Positions 24,706 to 35,625 of a DNA stretch of 64,000 nt are shown here, piece after piece. Within the stretch, counting starts at the first letter, position 1. Each line of letters starts with the position of its first letter. The DNA is from Sclerodactyla briareus (Eukaryota > Echinodermata > Holothuroidea > Dendrochirotida > Sclerodactylidae). The notes below the pieces were generated by a model. It was not told the origin of the DNA and did no database searches. It saw nothing but the letters and a program-made list of their open reading frames with translations. The translations under genes and the position numbers were made by a program. The stretch is taken from NCBI GenBank assembly GCA_026419785.1, contig JAODTK010005544.1, positions 1 through 64,000 on the forward strand, given 5' to 3'.

Positions 24706-26587
24706 ACGAGCAGGGGCGGACCGCCACAGGGGGGGGGGGGGACAGGGAGGGCGGTTGCCCCCGTATGGGTTTGGGACCGAGAGAAAATGGAATCGACAGT
24801 ATGATGTTTTAATGCACACGCTTTCGTTCGGGGGTGGGGGGTAGTGTCAAAATACGTTATCCAACTTAGGTATTTTCCTATTGTTTTCATCGAGGCTCAA
24901 ATCGAGATCAAAACTGTTGCTGTATGTCATATAGCGTTCGCAAAGTAGCGTAGTTCACTGTTTGAGAACACTGTGGTCATTATGAGCCACCGTTGAGGTG
25001 AAGAGACACTCAATGTTAACATGCAAACTTCGCAGAGCGGCTCCTGGCCTTAGGTGGATCATGTGGCACGAAAGGGCTGGCGCATGGGGGGACGGGGGCA
25101 GGGCGGCCCCCAATATTTGTTGAGGGGGACGCAATTGCATTTTGTCCCCCCCCCCAATATTTCGGGCTCGAATAATATTCCACTGAACTGTATCCATCAG
25201 CAAAGTGTCTAAACGAATGCATAAATGACCTGGATGATCAAGTTGAGTGGATTCTGCTGGTACATATCCGATTTTATTGGCGCTACGCGCCGGGGTCTCT
25301 TCCTGTCCGGTAGTGTAGACCGAAATGATGGGCTTGTGCAGACATAGATGTTCCTTAACAAAAAATGGCCGAGAAATCACTCCGGGTGTCTAATTATCAA
25401 TGAAAGAAGGGTTCTCCTTCAATCCATACTGTTTGCATAAGATGGCGGGATCTGTATTGATTTTTATCGTTGAAAGTTGGGGGCACGGTCAACATACTAT
25501 CAGCTAGAGGGCACACGGTGGGGGAATCGAAAATGAGGGCCAGGGAACGCACAAAAATTGCGTGGTCCAAAGAAATTATTCAAATTCAAGTGGAAAAAGG
25601 GCCACGTCCAAATATGCCCGAATTTTCGATAGAATCCATGCCCCAGGTGACAAAAAAGGGACAAATTCCGCCTTCGAATACACTAAAAACTGAACATATT
25701 TTGTGTTTCGCGGCCGTACTAGTGGTTGGATTTTAGTACCGTTTGCTTTTTCCGTGCATCTCCGCATTTACCTATGCGAAAATTTCCCGCTATGCTCCTT
25801 ACTTATACATATTCGTGAGGTGAAAAAAAAAAAAAAATCAGACAAACTTCTCATTTGACTTGAACACTATAATCAACCTATTTTGATTACAAAACCATTT
25901 AGCCTCCGGTCCGTTTCCCTCCTCCTCGACCACGCGCGATTGGGAACGGCAGTAGACTAGGCTATCAGACTGCTGGAATTTTCAATGCATGTTTTCTCCA
26001 TTGAGATAAACTGCTACTGCTCTTTCGGGCATGACGGTAATCATGGTTAAGGACAGTAGAGCTAAACTCGCATAAGTCCCAAATTTCTGGGTAGATCCTT
26101 TTTTCCTATATGGAGAGCAAAGGTGGGAATATTCTGGTCAAAAAGGTAAAGTGGGGCAGCGATGAGTGAACCGAGGTCTGACAAAATGCTAAAATTTTCC
26201 ACCGATTACCAATTTTTTGGATCACCAAAATGCCCCGATTGAAGCTTGGTACGTGCAGCCTGAACGCCCGGGAGAGGTCATTTCCGGCCACCTGGGGGGG
26301 GGGGGGGGGCTTGCCGCAAAAAATTCCTTTTGCGCTCGCACAACTATGATGGCGCTTCGCTTGATTAGTGTTCTCGCGCCCCCCAAGAGAAAATGTTGGG
26401 CGTAGGAAGAGTCTGGTTAACGCCAATGCTATTTGCAAATTTAAATTAGAGTATAAGCAATCAATTATGGGGGCGACCACTTGTTGGAAGTGGGGGACAT
26501 GCGCGGTGCACATACTAAGGCCAATGAACAGATTTAAAATATAGCCATCGATATTCCGCCAGGGAACGCCTAACAACATCGTGTAAG
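24706..26587. other. no gene recognised; homopolymers and CGC words
   Basis: G13 at 24729-24741, a C run at about 25147-25155, GGCGCTACGCGCCGGGG at 25278-25294, G16 at 26294-26309 and GGCGCTTCGC at 26351-26360. The ORFs at 24955-25380 (-), 25470-25736 (+) and 26106-26579 (-) have no recognised domains; the first and last run through homopolymers. GGTACGTGCAGCCTGAACGC (26248) resembles GGTACATGCAGCTTGAAACA (23469), so these are further diverged members of a dispersed repeat. Confidence 0.45.
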
Positions 26588-27272
26588 ACAGGACTCAAAA
26601 TTCAGGTGAGGATAGTTTATATCCGAGATTTGCCTGACTTGGGATGGTCCAAAAGTGAAGAAACAAACGTGAGCGCTTCGCGCGCAGAGTTACGGTCACT
26701 TATGTGTTATACTCATTTGGTCACCTGTATAGCCCCGGATTGGAAGTGTCACATCCCTGCGTCTGTGGTCCGCAAATAGGATGAAAAATAAGGGCCGTAA
26801 TCTTTTGAGTGAAAACGCAGGCATATCTAAGCTGGAAAGGTCAAAGAGGGTTCAGTGCATTTTAGTGGGTCAAATTGATAGCAAAATCTCGCGCTTCGCG
26901 CGAAAGTACTGGTTGTTGCCATTGCCCATAATCCATGGCTCCTTTCATTACCTCACTGTAAACATCACTTGCATGGAATTCTAGAATGTCACGCACCCAA
27001 CGCAAACACCTTGAATTGAAATTGATCCCTAAGGCGATTAAGTTTTGGAGAAGAACCTTTCCTGAAATAACATTTTTTAATCAATTTTAACAATGACTGC
27101 TACTGTCCCATCTGGCACGGGAAGTGCCGTTCCTGCAATCTAGGGGGTCTGTCAAACCTGAAAAATTTTCTGTACGCTAAGCGCCAACCCGGGCTGGACG
27201 CTCCGCTTACCCATAATGTTATCTTGCCCGTCCTCCCCAATCGCCAACACACAATCGCCGCCCTTGGTGGCA
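26588..27272 (+). repeat. repeat Z, copy 1
   Basis: Direct-orientation homologue of 30001-30672. Shared blocks are CAAAATTCAGGTGA, GTGTTATACTCATTTG, AAAATCTCGCGCTTCGCGC, TGTCCCAT.....GGAAGTG, CCTGCAATCTAGGGG and TACGCTA.GCGCCAA...GGCGCTCCGCTTA (27173-27210). Each copy holds four CGC words. No shared ORF. Confidence 0.85.
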
Positions 27273-27654
27273 TGCGTGATCACTTCGCCCCATGCCGATT
27301 TACGTCATTAGATATTTTCGAATTGCATTAGTAACAAAAGTTCTTGCAAAAGTAAGCCTGCCTACCTGTACAGAACGTAGGTACAGATTTATCGGGTGAT
27401 TTGTTCAGGTGTATCGAATTAAATATGACCTGCTTGTTGGAAAAAATTCATGCATTTAAAAAAATCCAGAAATTTATGGATTTTTCAAAACTAGTTTGAC
27501 GTAGACACTTACAAAGGGTAAAAATGTGGCACCATTTTGCATCTAAGCAGTAGTAATGACTCAAAAAATCGCAACCCCCCTCCCTTATTAGAACCCTCCC
27601 CATGTCGAAATCAATGCCAATATGCCCCCCCCCCCATAGTAAACCCCTGCCGCC
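27273..27654. other. no gene recognised
   Basis: Unassigned sequence with C runs near 27575-27640. The - strand ORF at 27448-27684 is low-complexity at its 5' end. Confidence 0.4.
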
Positions 27655-27762
27655 GCCATGCGACACGAGTATAATGGTATCCAAACCTTATTCTTATTTG
27701 GAAGCACTTTCTACATAATAACCCATTAGGACCCTTCTGTTTCAATGACCTTTGACCATGGC
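27655..27762 (+). repeat. repeat R2, single unit with DR1 site
   Basis: CGACACGAGTATAATGGTATCC marks the unit. TGACCTTTGACC at 27746-27757 is a perfect DR1 (two TGACC half-sites spaced for RXR/HNF4-type receptors). The receptor assignment is general knowledge; occupancy is unknown. Confidence 0.6.
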
Positions 27763-27904
27763 CACAAGCAATGTGTCCATTTGTTCACATCCTTCACGTG
27801 AACGATATTTTGGGAATCCAACAGGAAACTGCCTGGGTATATGGACTGTGCCCGTCACGAATTCTAGTGACATTTTGTGCCAATTAACCCTAAGCTTGCA
27901 CATT

Positions 27905-28640
27905 AATAGGTGGGATTCCGTAGCGCACTATTGCGAGGACCCGCAAAAAACTGCTTATAAATTGCCATAACAAAGGCCCCAGGACCCTGTGCCAATGATG
28001 ATAGATATTTTCTGAATCTGTGTGCGTGGGTGTAGTTAGTATCTTTGAATAGCATTCTTTCCGAAAGCATTTTATAACTCTGTTTGATGTTGATCGTCAA
28101 CATGAAATTATGGATATGGAAAATACTGCTCAAACTATTGTTAGTTGAACCAATTGAACTATTTTAAAACCATTTACAGGGGTATCATAATATTACCCCG
28201 GAGATCGTTTCACCAGGTATAGGCGTCACGAACGGACTGGTCCACTTTTCGAAGGGAATTAGTTTTTTAACAACAGGAAATTACGGGAGCGGATAGCGTT
28301 TGCTCTTATTTGCGACTAGGGAATTTCTACCGTAACAGTGGAGAGAAAGTGTTCGATTGGCGTGTACCGGGGGTTCGTCGTCGTATCGACACAGGTCATT
28401 CAAGGTCACTTATGGCTAATAACTGTTTGGATAATTATTGCATGGACAGGTTTCGGTGCAGTCCCTGGCGGGGTAGAACTTAGAAACATATTTTCAAATT
28501 ATGATCAGATCCGACCACCCTATAAAACCATGATGAGAATAGGACCCGAGGACCCAAAAATTCAGTGATTATGTATTTTAAACAAACAATGTGTTCTCCC
28601 TGATTCGTTGACCATTGAATTGGAACAACAATGGTGGAAA
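27905..28640 (+). repeat. repeat X, copy 3
   Basis: Reference copy for the X family. It begins near GGGATTCCGTAGCGCACTAT and ends near GGAACAACAATGGTGG, where it abuts the inverted LINE tail at 28640. The reverse-complement copy at 19255-19990 matches throughout. Confidence 0.8.
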
Positions 28641-28905
28641 TATCACATCCGTACATATAACAAGTGTACATTTTATTTACGTGGTGTCAATATTTACAAA
28701 AAGCAAGGTTTCCCCTCCTGTATAACACTTGTTCTTTACAGAGATGAACATATTGACAACAACCAAATCTAAAACGTTACAATTTAAATATGACCCCATC
28801 GTTAGAAAATGACAACAACGAACTTAACCGTTGACCATCTCTTGAAATCAACTGAAATACGAGTCCTGGTGTCGTTCTTAACTGTACTAACGAACTCCAC
28901 CAGAG
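28640..28905 (-). mobile_element. LINE 3' tail, reverse orientation
   Basis: Reverse complement contains GACTCGTATTTCAGTTGATT, AAGAGATGGTCAACGGTT and ACAGGAGGGGAAACCTTGC, matching 21025-21250 in order. Only the C-terminus and 3' UTR remain. Confidence 0.75.
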
Positions 28906-29739
28906 TCTTCTTGCCACAGCGGGGTTGTATATACAACAATTTTCCAAGTGGGTATGAACTTTTGGACCGCTTGACTTTTGTTGTAATTTTCCAATGTTTT
29001 TTGGCGAGTGGGGGGGGGGGTCGCAATCTTTCGTAGTGGCTCCTCGGCACAACGGTCCTTGTACAGTTTTGTCATGGAATTCCTTCGTTCACGAACCTCA
29101 CCTTCCGGGGTCTAATTCAAGTTTCCTTAAAATCGGCTTTGGCCTCTCAAGACCGTACTTTCTTGCTGCTACGGGACCGACTTTTTCAATCAACTCAGGG
29201 GATGTCACGACCCCCCCCCCCCCACTCCCCTTGAGGATGTTTGTCTGGTATTTACTGCTACGACGTCGATTGGCAACGTACGAGAAACGCTGTCATGTTA
29301 CTATATACACATACTTCACCCTGATAAGAATCTTTTTGAGGTTAAGGTGCTTAAGTTTTTGCAAAGATGGTTAGTCATTTCCTAGGGCTGTCTCAGCGTG
29401 CAATTGACATTCCACCTGGCTACTGCATTGTCCATTCTAACCAACCTACCGAATAGTGGACCAGTCCCACTGAAGGACCTGTATGTTTTTATTCATTGAC
29501 AATCGACCGAAACTAGAAAAGTAATTTTTTGTTTCTATCTTTGCACACCAGAGCTAATATTTTCAGCGAGCAAATAAACTGTTTTGTTGTAAACATGTGT
29601 TCGAGGAAGCAAAAAAAATGTAAATTTTTCATTACTTTCATTTTATTGTTTGTTCTCTCCTCCCACAGGTTCCCACGCGAAAACAAAACGCACTACTGCG
29701 AGTGATTCATTTTCCCCGACTGTCCACCCCCAGTCCATG
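28906..29739. other. no gene recognised; G10 and C13 runs
   Basis: G run at about 29010-29020 and C run at about 29210-29223. The ORF at 28994-29374 reads through both and has no recognised domain. Confidence 0.4.
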
Positions 29740-29835
29740 GCGGCGCGCACCCGCTTCTGAACAGTGCGCTAAAGTCTTTCAGCTGAGTCTCGCGCACGGG
29801 CTCCTCCAACACACGCCCAATTCAAGTTGCCGCTT
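29740..29835 (+). mobile_element. short LINE fragment
   Basis: GGCGGCGCGCACCC...AACAGTGCGCTAAAGTCTTTCAGCTG...ACACGCC matches 20655-20745 in the + strand LINE, about 90 bp only. Confidence 0.65.
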
Positions 29836-30000
29836 GGCATAAGCGTAGAAGGAGGGACACAAGGGGACTCATGCCCCTGTTCATTCTCGCCCAAAAAAAG
29901 TAATTAAACGTACCTCGGCCTGGCCTTGGCTGGCCCTGGCGGACTGTGTTAGGGCGTTGGCTACTTTTGGCCATGAAACGCCACGAATTCATATGCGAAG

Positions 30001-30672
30001 ACATGATTCAAAATTCAGGTGAAGATAAGTTTATATCCAATGATTGCCCGACCTTTTCGATGGAATGTCCGAAATTGTAAATTTTCGCATCTAGCGCTTC
30101 GCCTCGCGCTTGCGGTTTTACTCTCTGTGTTATACTCATTTGCAGCCACTGTCTGGCCCCAATTGGTGTCTCTCCCATGCGCATGTGGTCCACAAAGAAG
30201 ATAAAAAGGTGGGCCCGTAATCTTGAGTAAAAAAATATCTAAGTGATAAGTCAGAGAGGGGTCAGTACAATGTGTTGGTAAATGGAGGATTCTGCAAAAT
30301 CTCGCGCTTCGCGCAAACGCTACTGGTGTGTGCCATTGCCCATTTCCATTGCTCTTTTCATGAATGTAACCTAACTAGCATCGTATTTTAGAATGTCACC
30401 AAAACACCCAGCGCAAAACCTCTTGAAGTTGATTCCTAAGACGATAAGTTTAGGAGAATCTGTCCTGAAATAAAAAAATTTGTTATTAATGTTAGGAATG
30501 CTGCTATTACTGTCCCATAAGGCGTGGAAGTGACCGTTTCCTGCAATCTAGGGGTCTGTCAAACGAAAAATTCGATTGTACGCTACGCGCCAAACCCTGG
30601 TGGCGCTCCGCTTAGATAGTATTCAACGTGCCCCTCCCTAAATCGCCAACACAAATCGCTGACCTTGATGGA
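30001..30672 (+). repeat. repeat Z, copy 2
   Basis: Second copy of the 26588-27272 repeat, same orientation, 3.4 kb away. CGC words lie at 30094-30114, 30303-30314, 30579-30593 and 30600-30615. Differences are mostly short indels. Confidence 0.85.
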
Positions 30673-31327
30673 TTTATGATGAAGTAGGCAAGTCGCACAG
30701 ACAGAAGCAGCCTATTGTTGAGCAAATGTGTTGAATGAACTTTTGATGAAATGCAAATTTTGTTTTGCAATAGGTAACGTTTTAATAAATAGATCCGAAG
30801 CCTCGATCAGGAGGCACAAATCCGAGACGTCACTATCACGTTAATGCCACCAAAGTTCGATTCGAATGTTCCAAATTTTAGGTAATGTTTTCCGTCGTCT
30901 AATGTCAGATAGGAGGATTTACACACGTGATGATAGTCAAAATACCGGATATATGGAAAGGAGAGTGGCGAGTGACGGTCACAGTTATTGTGCCTCATGA
31001 CGAGCCGACTGCTGATCATCTTAATACTAGCCTATCAAAACAACATTTTTCATGACTTCAGATATATCATGGAATAAATTCAAGTCAACAACTTTCGACA
31101 ATTTAAAAACGCAGCGAGCATTAGGCGACTAAGCGAATAGGCTGGGGAGGAGTGGGATATGGCGGGCGTGTCGCGTACGTCCGGAACCTACTCCTCCCCA
31201 CGGCACCATTGAGGTGAAGTTCCGCTCAAAAACAATGATTGTAAATGGTGGATCACCATAATTTCGTTTCTCATCAGTTCGTTATTCCGCTGTCGCACGC
31301 ACACGTGACATTTTCTCCCGTGGTACC
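30673..31327. other. no gene recognised
   Basis: Unassigned, moderately AT-rich sequence before the purine tract. Confidence 0.4.
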
Positions 31328-32110
31328 GGCAGGAGAGGAGGAGGAGGAGGAGAAGGAGGGGGAAGGAGGAGGAGGAGAAGGAGGAGGAGGAGGAGGAGGA
31401 GAAGGGGGGGAGGAGGAGGAGGAGAAGGAGAAGAAGGAGGAGGAGGAGGGAAGGAGCGAGAAGGGGAGGGGGGGGAGGAGGAGGAGGGGGAGGAGAAGGA
31501 AGGAGGAGGAGGAGGGGAGGAAGGAGGAGGAGGAGGAGGGTGAGGAGGGGGTGGGAAGAGGGAGAAGGAGGAGAAGGAGAAGAGGAGGAGGAGGAGAAGG
31601 AGGAAGGAAGGAGGAGAAGGAGGAGAAGGTGAGAGGGGAGGAGGAGGGGAGAAGGAGAGAAAGCGAGAAGGAGGAGGAGGAGGTGGCGGAGAAAGAGGAG
31701 GAGGTGAAGGAGGAGGAGGAGAAGGAGAAGGAGAAGGAGGAGGAGGAGGAGGAGGGAAGGAGGGGGAGAGGCGGAGAGGAGGGAGGAGAGGAGGAGGAAA
31801 GGAGGAGAGGAGAGGAGGAGGAGGAGGAGGTGAAGGAGGAGGAGGAGAAGGAGGAGAAGGAAGGATGACGGAGTGGGGAGGAGAGGAGGAGGGAGGAGGC
31901 GGAGGAGGAGGAGGAGGAGGAGGAGGAGGTAGAGGAGAAGGAGGAAGGAAGGAGAAGGAGAAGGAAGAAGGCGAAGAAGGAGGAGGGGGAGGAGGAGAAG
32001 GAGGAGGAGGACGAGGAGGCGTGAGGAGTGAGGAGGTGAAGGAGGAGGAGGAGGAAGAGGAGAGGGGAGGAGGAGAGGAGGAGAGGAGGAGGAGGAGGAG
32101 GAGGAAGTGG
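31328..32110 (+). repeat. ~780-bp homopurine (GGA/GAA)n tract
   Basis: The + strand is almost only G and A (GGAGGAGGAGAAG-type triplets) with about two dozen pyrimidine interruptions. Such tracts can form triplex (H-DNA) and G-rich four-stranded structures. Long reading frames on both strands (Glu/Gly-rich forward, Ser/Pro/Leu-rich reverse, up to 313 codons) arise only because the composition excludes stops. Confidence 0.97.
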
Positions 32111-32589
32111 TAAACTTTGAACTCTCCATGATGAGTCACTGAAGTGACTAGACAAAAATTGTGGTTATCATGTACGCTATGGCTCGATATGAGTCCTCTA
32201 ATTCATGGTGTCAATGATACATTTTCACAAGTCTATATATGCGAGGCATCCTACTGTGGCCACCGTCAGGTTGAATCTTGACCTGACTAAAAAACGAAAG
32301 ATAATTATGTACACAGGGCGTGTAGCGAGAGTGTTAAGCGCTGGAAATGGTTTCTCAATGGGAACGTCCTAGATGCAATCTGGCATACTATTCTCATTCC
32401 GTGCACCTGGTGAAGGATCGCAGCTGAAAATAATGTGTGCCGTATCCAGAGGTTGCACATTAAATTATGTTCAATAGACCGCAGTGACACGGAATGCCCT
32501 ACCTGGTTATTCAGGTCAAACTGTATTCCACATTCAAGTTCAAATAGTTAGAAAATCGCAAAAATGGACCTTGTGAAATGAACATCATG
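32111..32589. other. no gene recognised
   Basis: Unassigned sequence between the purine tract and the inverted repeat. Confidence 0.4.
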
Positions 32590-33140
32590 TGGTTAGAAAC
32601 TATTACAACAGTCCCAACATCCACGGAATTTTGTTAAAATCGGATCGGAGGGGTAGAAAAAATATGATGTTGACCCCCTGGTGACCTCAGAAATCATCGC
32701 ATGTATGCGGGACTTAACTTTTGTCCCCACCCACCAAGTTGTGTGTGAATCGGGGGCTATAACTCATATTCACGCAAAAAAAAAAAACAAAAAACAATTT
32801 GACCTCGATGCAACTTGAAACACGTCAGGGTCTCGGGGCAATTTTGTCCCCGCCCACCGAGTTTCGTGTACACGAATAAACCAGGATTTTCGTTTAACCT
32901 GCCAAAAAATAGAGGGCAGCAGACATGCAGTGGTGCCCACTTCGAAACTCATTCACTAGGGCGACATGGAATAATGAGTTCCACCATCAACGGATAAGCC
33001 GTTAAAGAGTTATTGCATAAAACAGCTAGAGTCTCCGGAGGCGGACGGGGCGGCGGAGACGGGGAACGGCGGCGGCCACCACCCCCAAACCTAGATATCC
33101 CGGACCCATTCCCAGTGTGGCGGGGGGACATAATGAGCAT
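32590..33140 (-). repeat. large inverted repeat, left arm
   Basis: Its reverse complement is collinear with 33270-33830. Matching blocks include CTCATTATGTCCCC/TTCATTATCTCC, CGGGATAT, AATAACTCTTTAACGGCTTATCC/AATAACTTTTCAACGCTTATTCC, AGTGGGCACCACTGCA/AGTGGGCATCACTGCA, and the ACGAAACT.GGTGGG.GGGGAC repeat element. The arm contains two ~123-bp subunits (TTTTGTCCCC at 32719 and 32842) and a GC-rich core at 33035-33085. Confidence 0.75.
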
Positions 33141-33269
33141 GTAATCTCGCTTCGTTTAACATGGGACTATATGTTAGGCTTATACAAACAATGGTGTGTG
33201 TAGTTATTGTGGATGAGAAAGGGAGAGAAAAATGAATAATCACTATAAATAAAAACAAAGTTTGTTGTG

Positions 33270-33960
33270 TTCATTCATTATCTCCGCAACACTGTGAGTG
33301 TTCGGGATATTATGGTTTTTGGGTGTGTACCCAAAACGCCGCCGCAGTCCCAGGTCCGGGCCGCCGCCGCCGCCGGAAACTTTAGGCGTTAGCGAATAAC
33401 TTTTCAACGCTTATTCCGATTGATCTGAAACGTGGTACACATGTCCGCCCTATCTAGTTAAAATCTCGGATGCGTTCGAACAGTGGGCATCACTGCAAGT
33501 CTGGGGGCCGCTAATTTGCAGAATCTAAACTGCGAACTTTTCAAGTTAGTCAGATTCGAACGACAAACCTTGGTGGGGTTGGGACTACAGTTGATCCCGA
33601 AAAATATGGAGGTCTTTTCAAGGTCATCGAGGTCAAATTCGGCGGAAATATGAGAGTTCCAGCGTTGTCAGATGTGAACGAAACTGGGTGGGTAGGGACT
33701 ATAGTTGATCCGAAAAATGTGGAGGTCATTTCAAGATCATCGGAGGTCAATTTGTGACATTTTAAGCGATTTTCCAAACTTCTGGAGATTTGAACGAAAC
33801 TTGGTGGATTGGGGCTACTTTGTTCCTCATAAAATAGAAGTCCATTTCAAAGCCCATCGTGTGGTCCAAATTTGCATAATTCATGTGCCTATAAACCTCC
33901 ATGATTACAACAAAACTTGAAGTTGAAGTTTATCTTGGTTCCTGACCACATGGGGGTTTT
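33270..33960 (+). repeat. large inverted repeat, right arm, with ~115-bp tandem subunits
   Basis: Partner of 32590-33140 across a spacer of about 130 bp. It holds a GC-rich block (33336-33383) and three and a half subunits at about 33556, 33670, 33785 and 33903, each with a GAACGAAACTTGGTGG-like start and a GGAGGTCATTTCAAG-like middle. AGGTCATCGAGGTCA at 33621-33635 is a perfect DR3 of the nuclear-receptor half-site. No coding potential seen. Confidence 0.75.
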
Positions 33961-35189
33961 TATGGGGTGTTAGAAGTACTTCTACTTCTTTATCTGGTCT
34001 TCCATGATTGCTCAAAGCGGGGATATACACGTGGGGGGTTTACGCGCCGGTCACACTCATAACGATTTTCTATCTTTCTGCTACACGACTCTTTTTAGTT
34101 TCAGGCTGAACCGGAGGACGAGGGTCTGTGTGGTAAACAATTGTCATGATACTAGTACATTATCACGATACATTTCTCCAAAGAACAAGATCGAATGTGT
34201 TCGAAAAAAACCTCATCCCTAAATGACGTCATATCGCAAAATGGTAAGAGGTCGTAGGATAAATCGTTGAGCTCAAACATAATAGGAAATATGATTATCA
34301 AATCGCCGGGAAGGGCTTTCCCACATTGGGAATGGTTTGGCAATAGCGATCAAGCATCCAGTCCATGTGTCAGGGTGTTCCAGCCGTCATATTGAATAGC
34401 CGTATTATCGGCCCTGAAACAATAAATATCGGATCGGGGTTTGCACGACCGATATCGGTATAGTGTGACCGCCCTTTACCCGCCTACCAGTCTAGTTATT
34501 AGTTGCTGTTGTTCCATGAATATACAATGTCAGGGTGCATTTGTGTGAAATCTGAGGGTTCTAGTCGATGGCGAATGCTTGGCTGACGATTGACATAATG
34601 GTCGTTTTGGTCACGTATTGACCACACCCTGGGCCCCACGGCCTTTTAGGCAGCACCAGCAGGCCCTCAGCAGGTCCAGTTGCAAATCCTTATTTTTTCA
34701 GGTAGAGTGGGAACAAGTCCACAAAAGTCACATTGACCTAAAATATGGAGCGTCTAGTCATTTCAGGCGAGTCACTTGACAAAACCTAATCAGCGAAACA
34801 ACTCGATCGATCATGGCGAAATCACAAGCATTTATCAACCTTAATCACAATGCGACTTGTCCCCCATCTCTGTTTTTTTAGGTACCGCATGAACCTTATT
34901 TTAGAAGGGGAGGGGGTCCGAGGTGGGGATCATTATAATCAGCTGATATTTGCAGAGGGGATGCAGTGCACCACTATATTCTGACTTAATATTGTGCATA
35001 GGGGGGATAAGAAGGGGTCAACAGGGAGGCTTTCAGCCCGACCCGTACTTCTTCTGGCTAGCCAGTATGGGGACGCCGGTATGATTGGATAAGGAAGGCG
35101 TGATACCCAGTAGGTAATATGCTAACGGGCCGTGTCAGTAGGCTACAGCATCCCTTGCACTACGGGTACCCAGGTGAGCCGATATCTTG
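33961..35189. other. no gene recognised
   Basis: Unassigned sequence. Short ORFs (34004-34222 +, 34152-34343 -) have no motif. Confidence 0.4.
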
Positions 35190-35625
35190 CCCAGCTTCCG
35201 GCAACTATAACAACTCTTCAAGGTCCACTGCAGGATGAATTCAAAGAGGCTAATATGTTGATGGAGAAAAAATTAATGCGTCTCCAAACACCCGAAATTC
35301 ATAGACTTTCGTTACAGCCTTTGAAAAATTTTTGTGCATGTTTTGCGCAAGACCGACAAGCATCCCACCATGCAATGATTGATGTCATACTTGCAACAAC
35401 CCTGCAAGCAAATTTTTGGTGTTTCAAGTGAAATTGAAACATTATTTTCATTTCGAACCAGCATTCAGTCTATTGGCATATATGGACCCAAACTCGGAAG
35501 GCCAATAACTCCAATAGGAACATCGTCTGGGAATTGGAGTTTGGACCTATAGAAATCTGTTTCCATTCTCCGCGATAACCTCTGTTGTATTCAAGCCTGC
35601 ATTGTCCTTTAAATCTCACTCTCGT
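35190..35625 (+). repeat. repeat W, copy 1
   Basis: Direct-orientation homologue of 49400-49945. Shared blocks are GCAGGATGAAT, GAGGCTAATAT, TTTGCGCAAGA, ATGCAAT.ATT.GATGTCATACTTGCA, and TCTGTTGTATTCAAGCCTGC/TCTGTTGTATCCAAGCCTGC. The 99-codon frame at 35132-35431 is broken in the other copy, so it is not supported as a gene. Confidence 0.75.

Noticed and set aside
19255-28905. Repeat X plus LINE as one composite element duplicated in inverted orientation
   Set aside because: The order differs: X lies on the 5' side of the LINE at 19-21 kb but at the 3' end of the LINE at 28 kb, so they are independent insertions.
31188-32155. Long ORFs (up to 313 codons) on both strands of the purine tract
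   Set aside because: They are Ser/Pro/Leu or Glu/Gly homopolymer-like and arise because the tract composition excludes stop codons.
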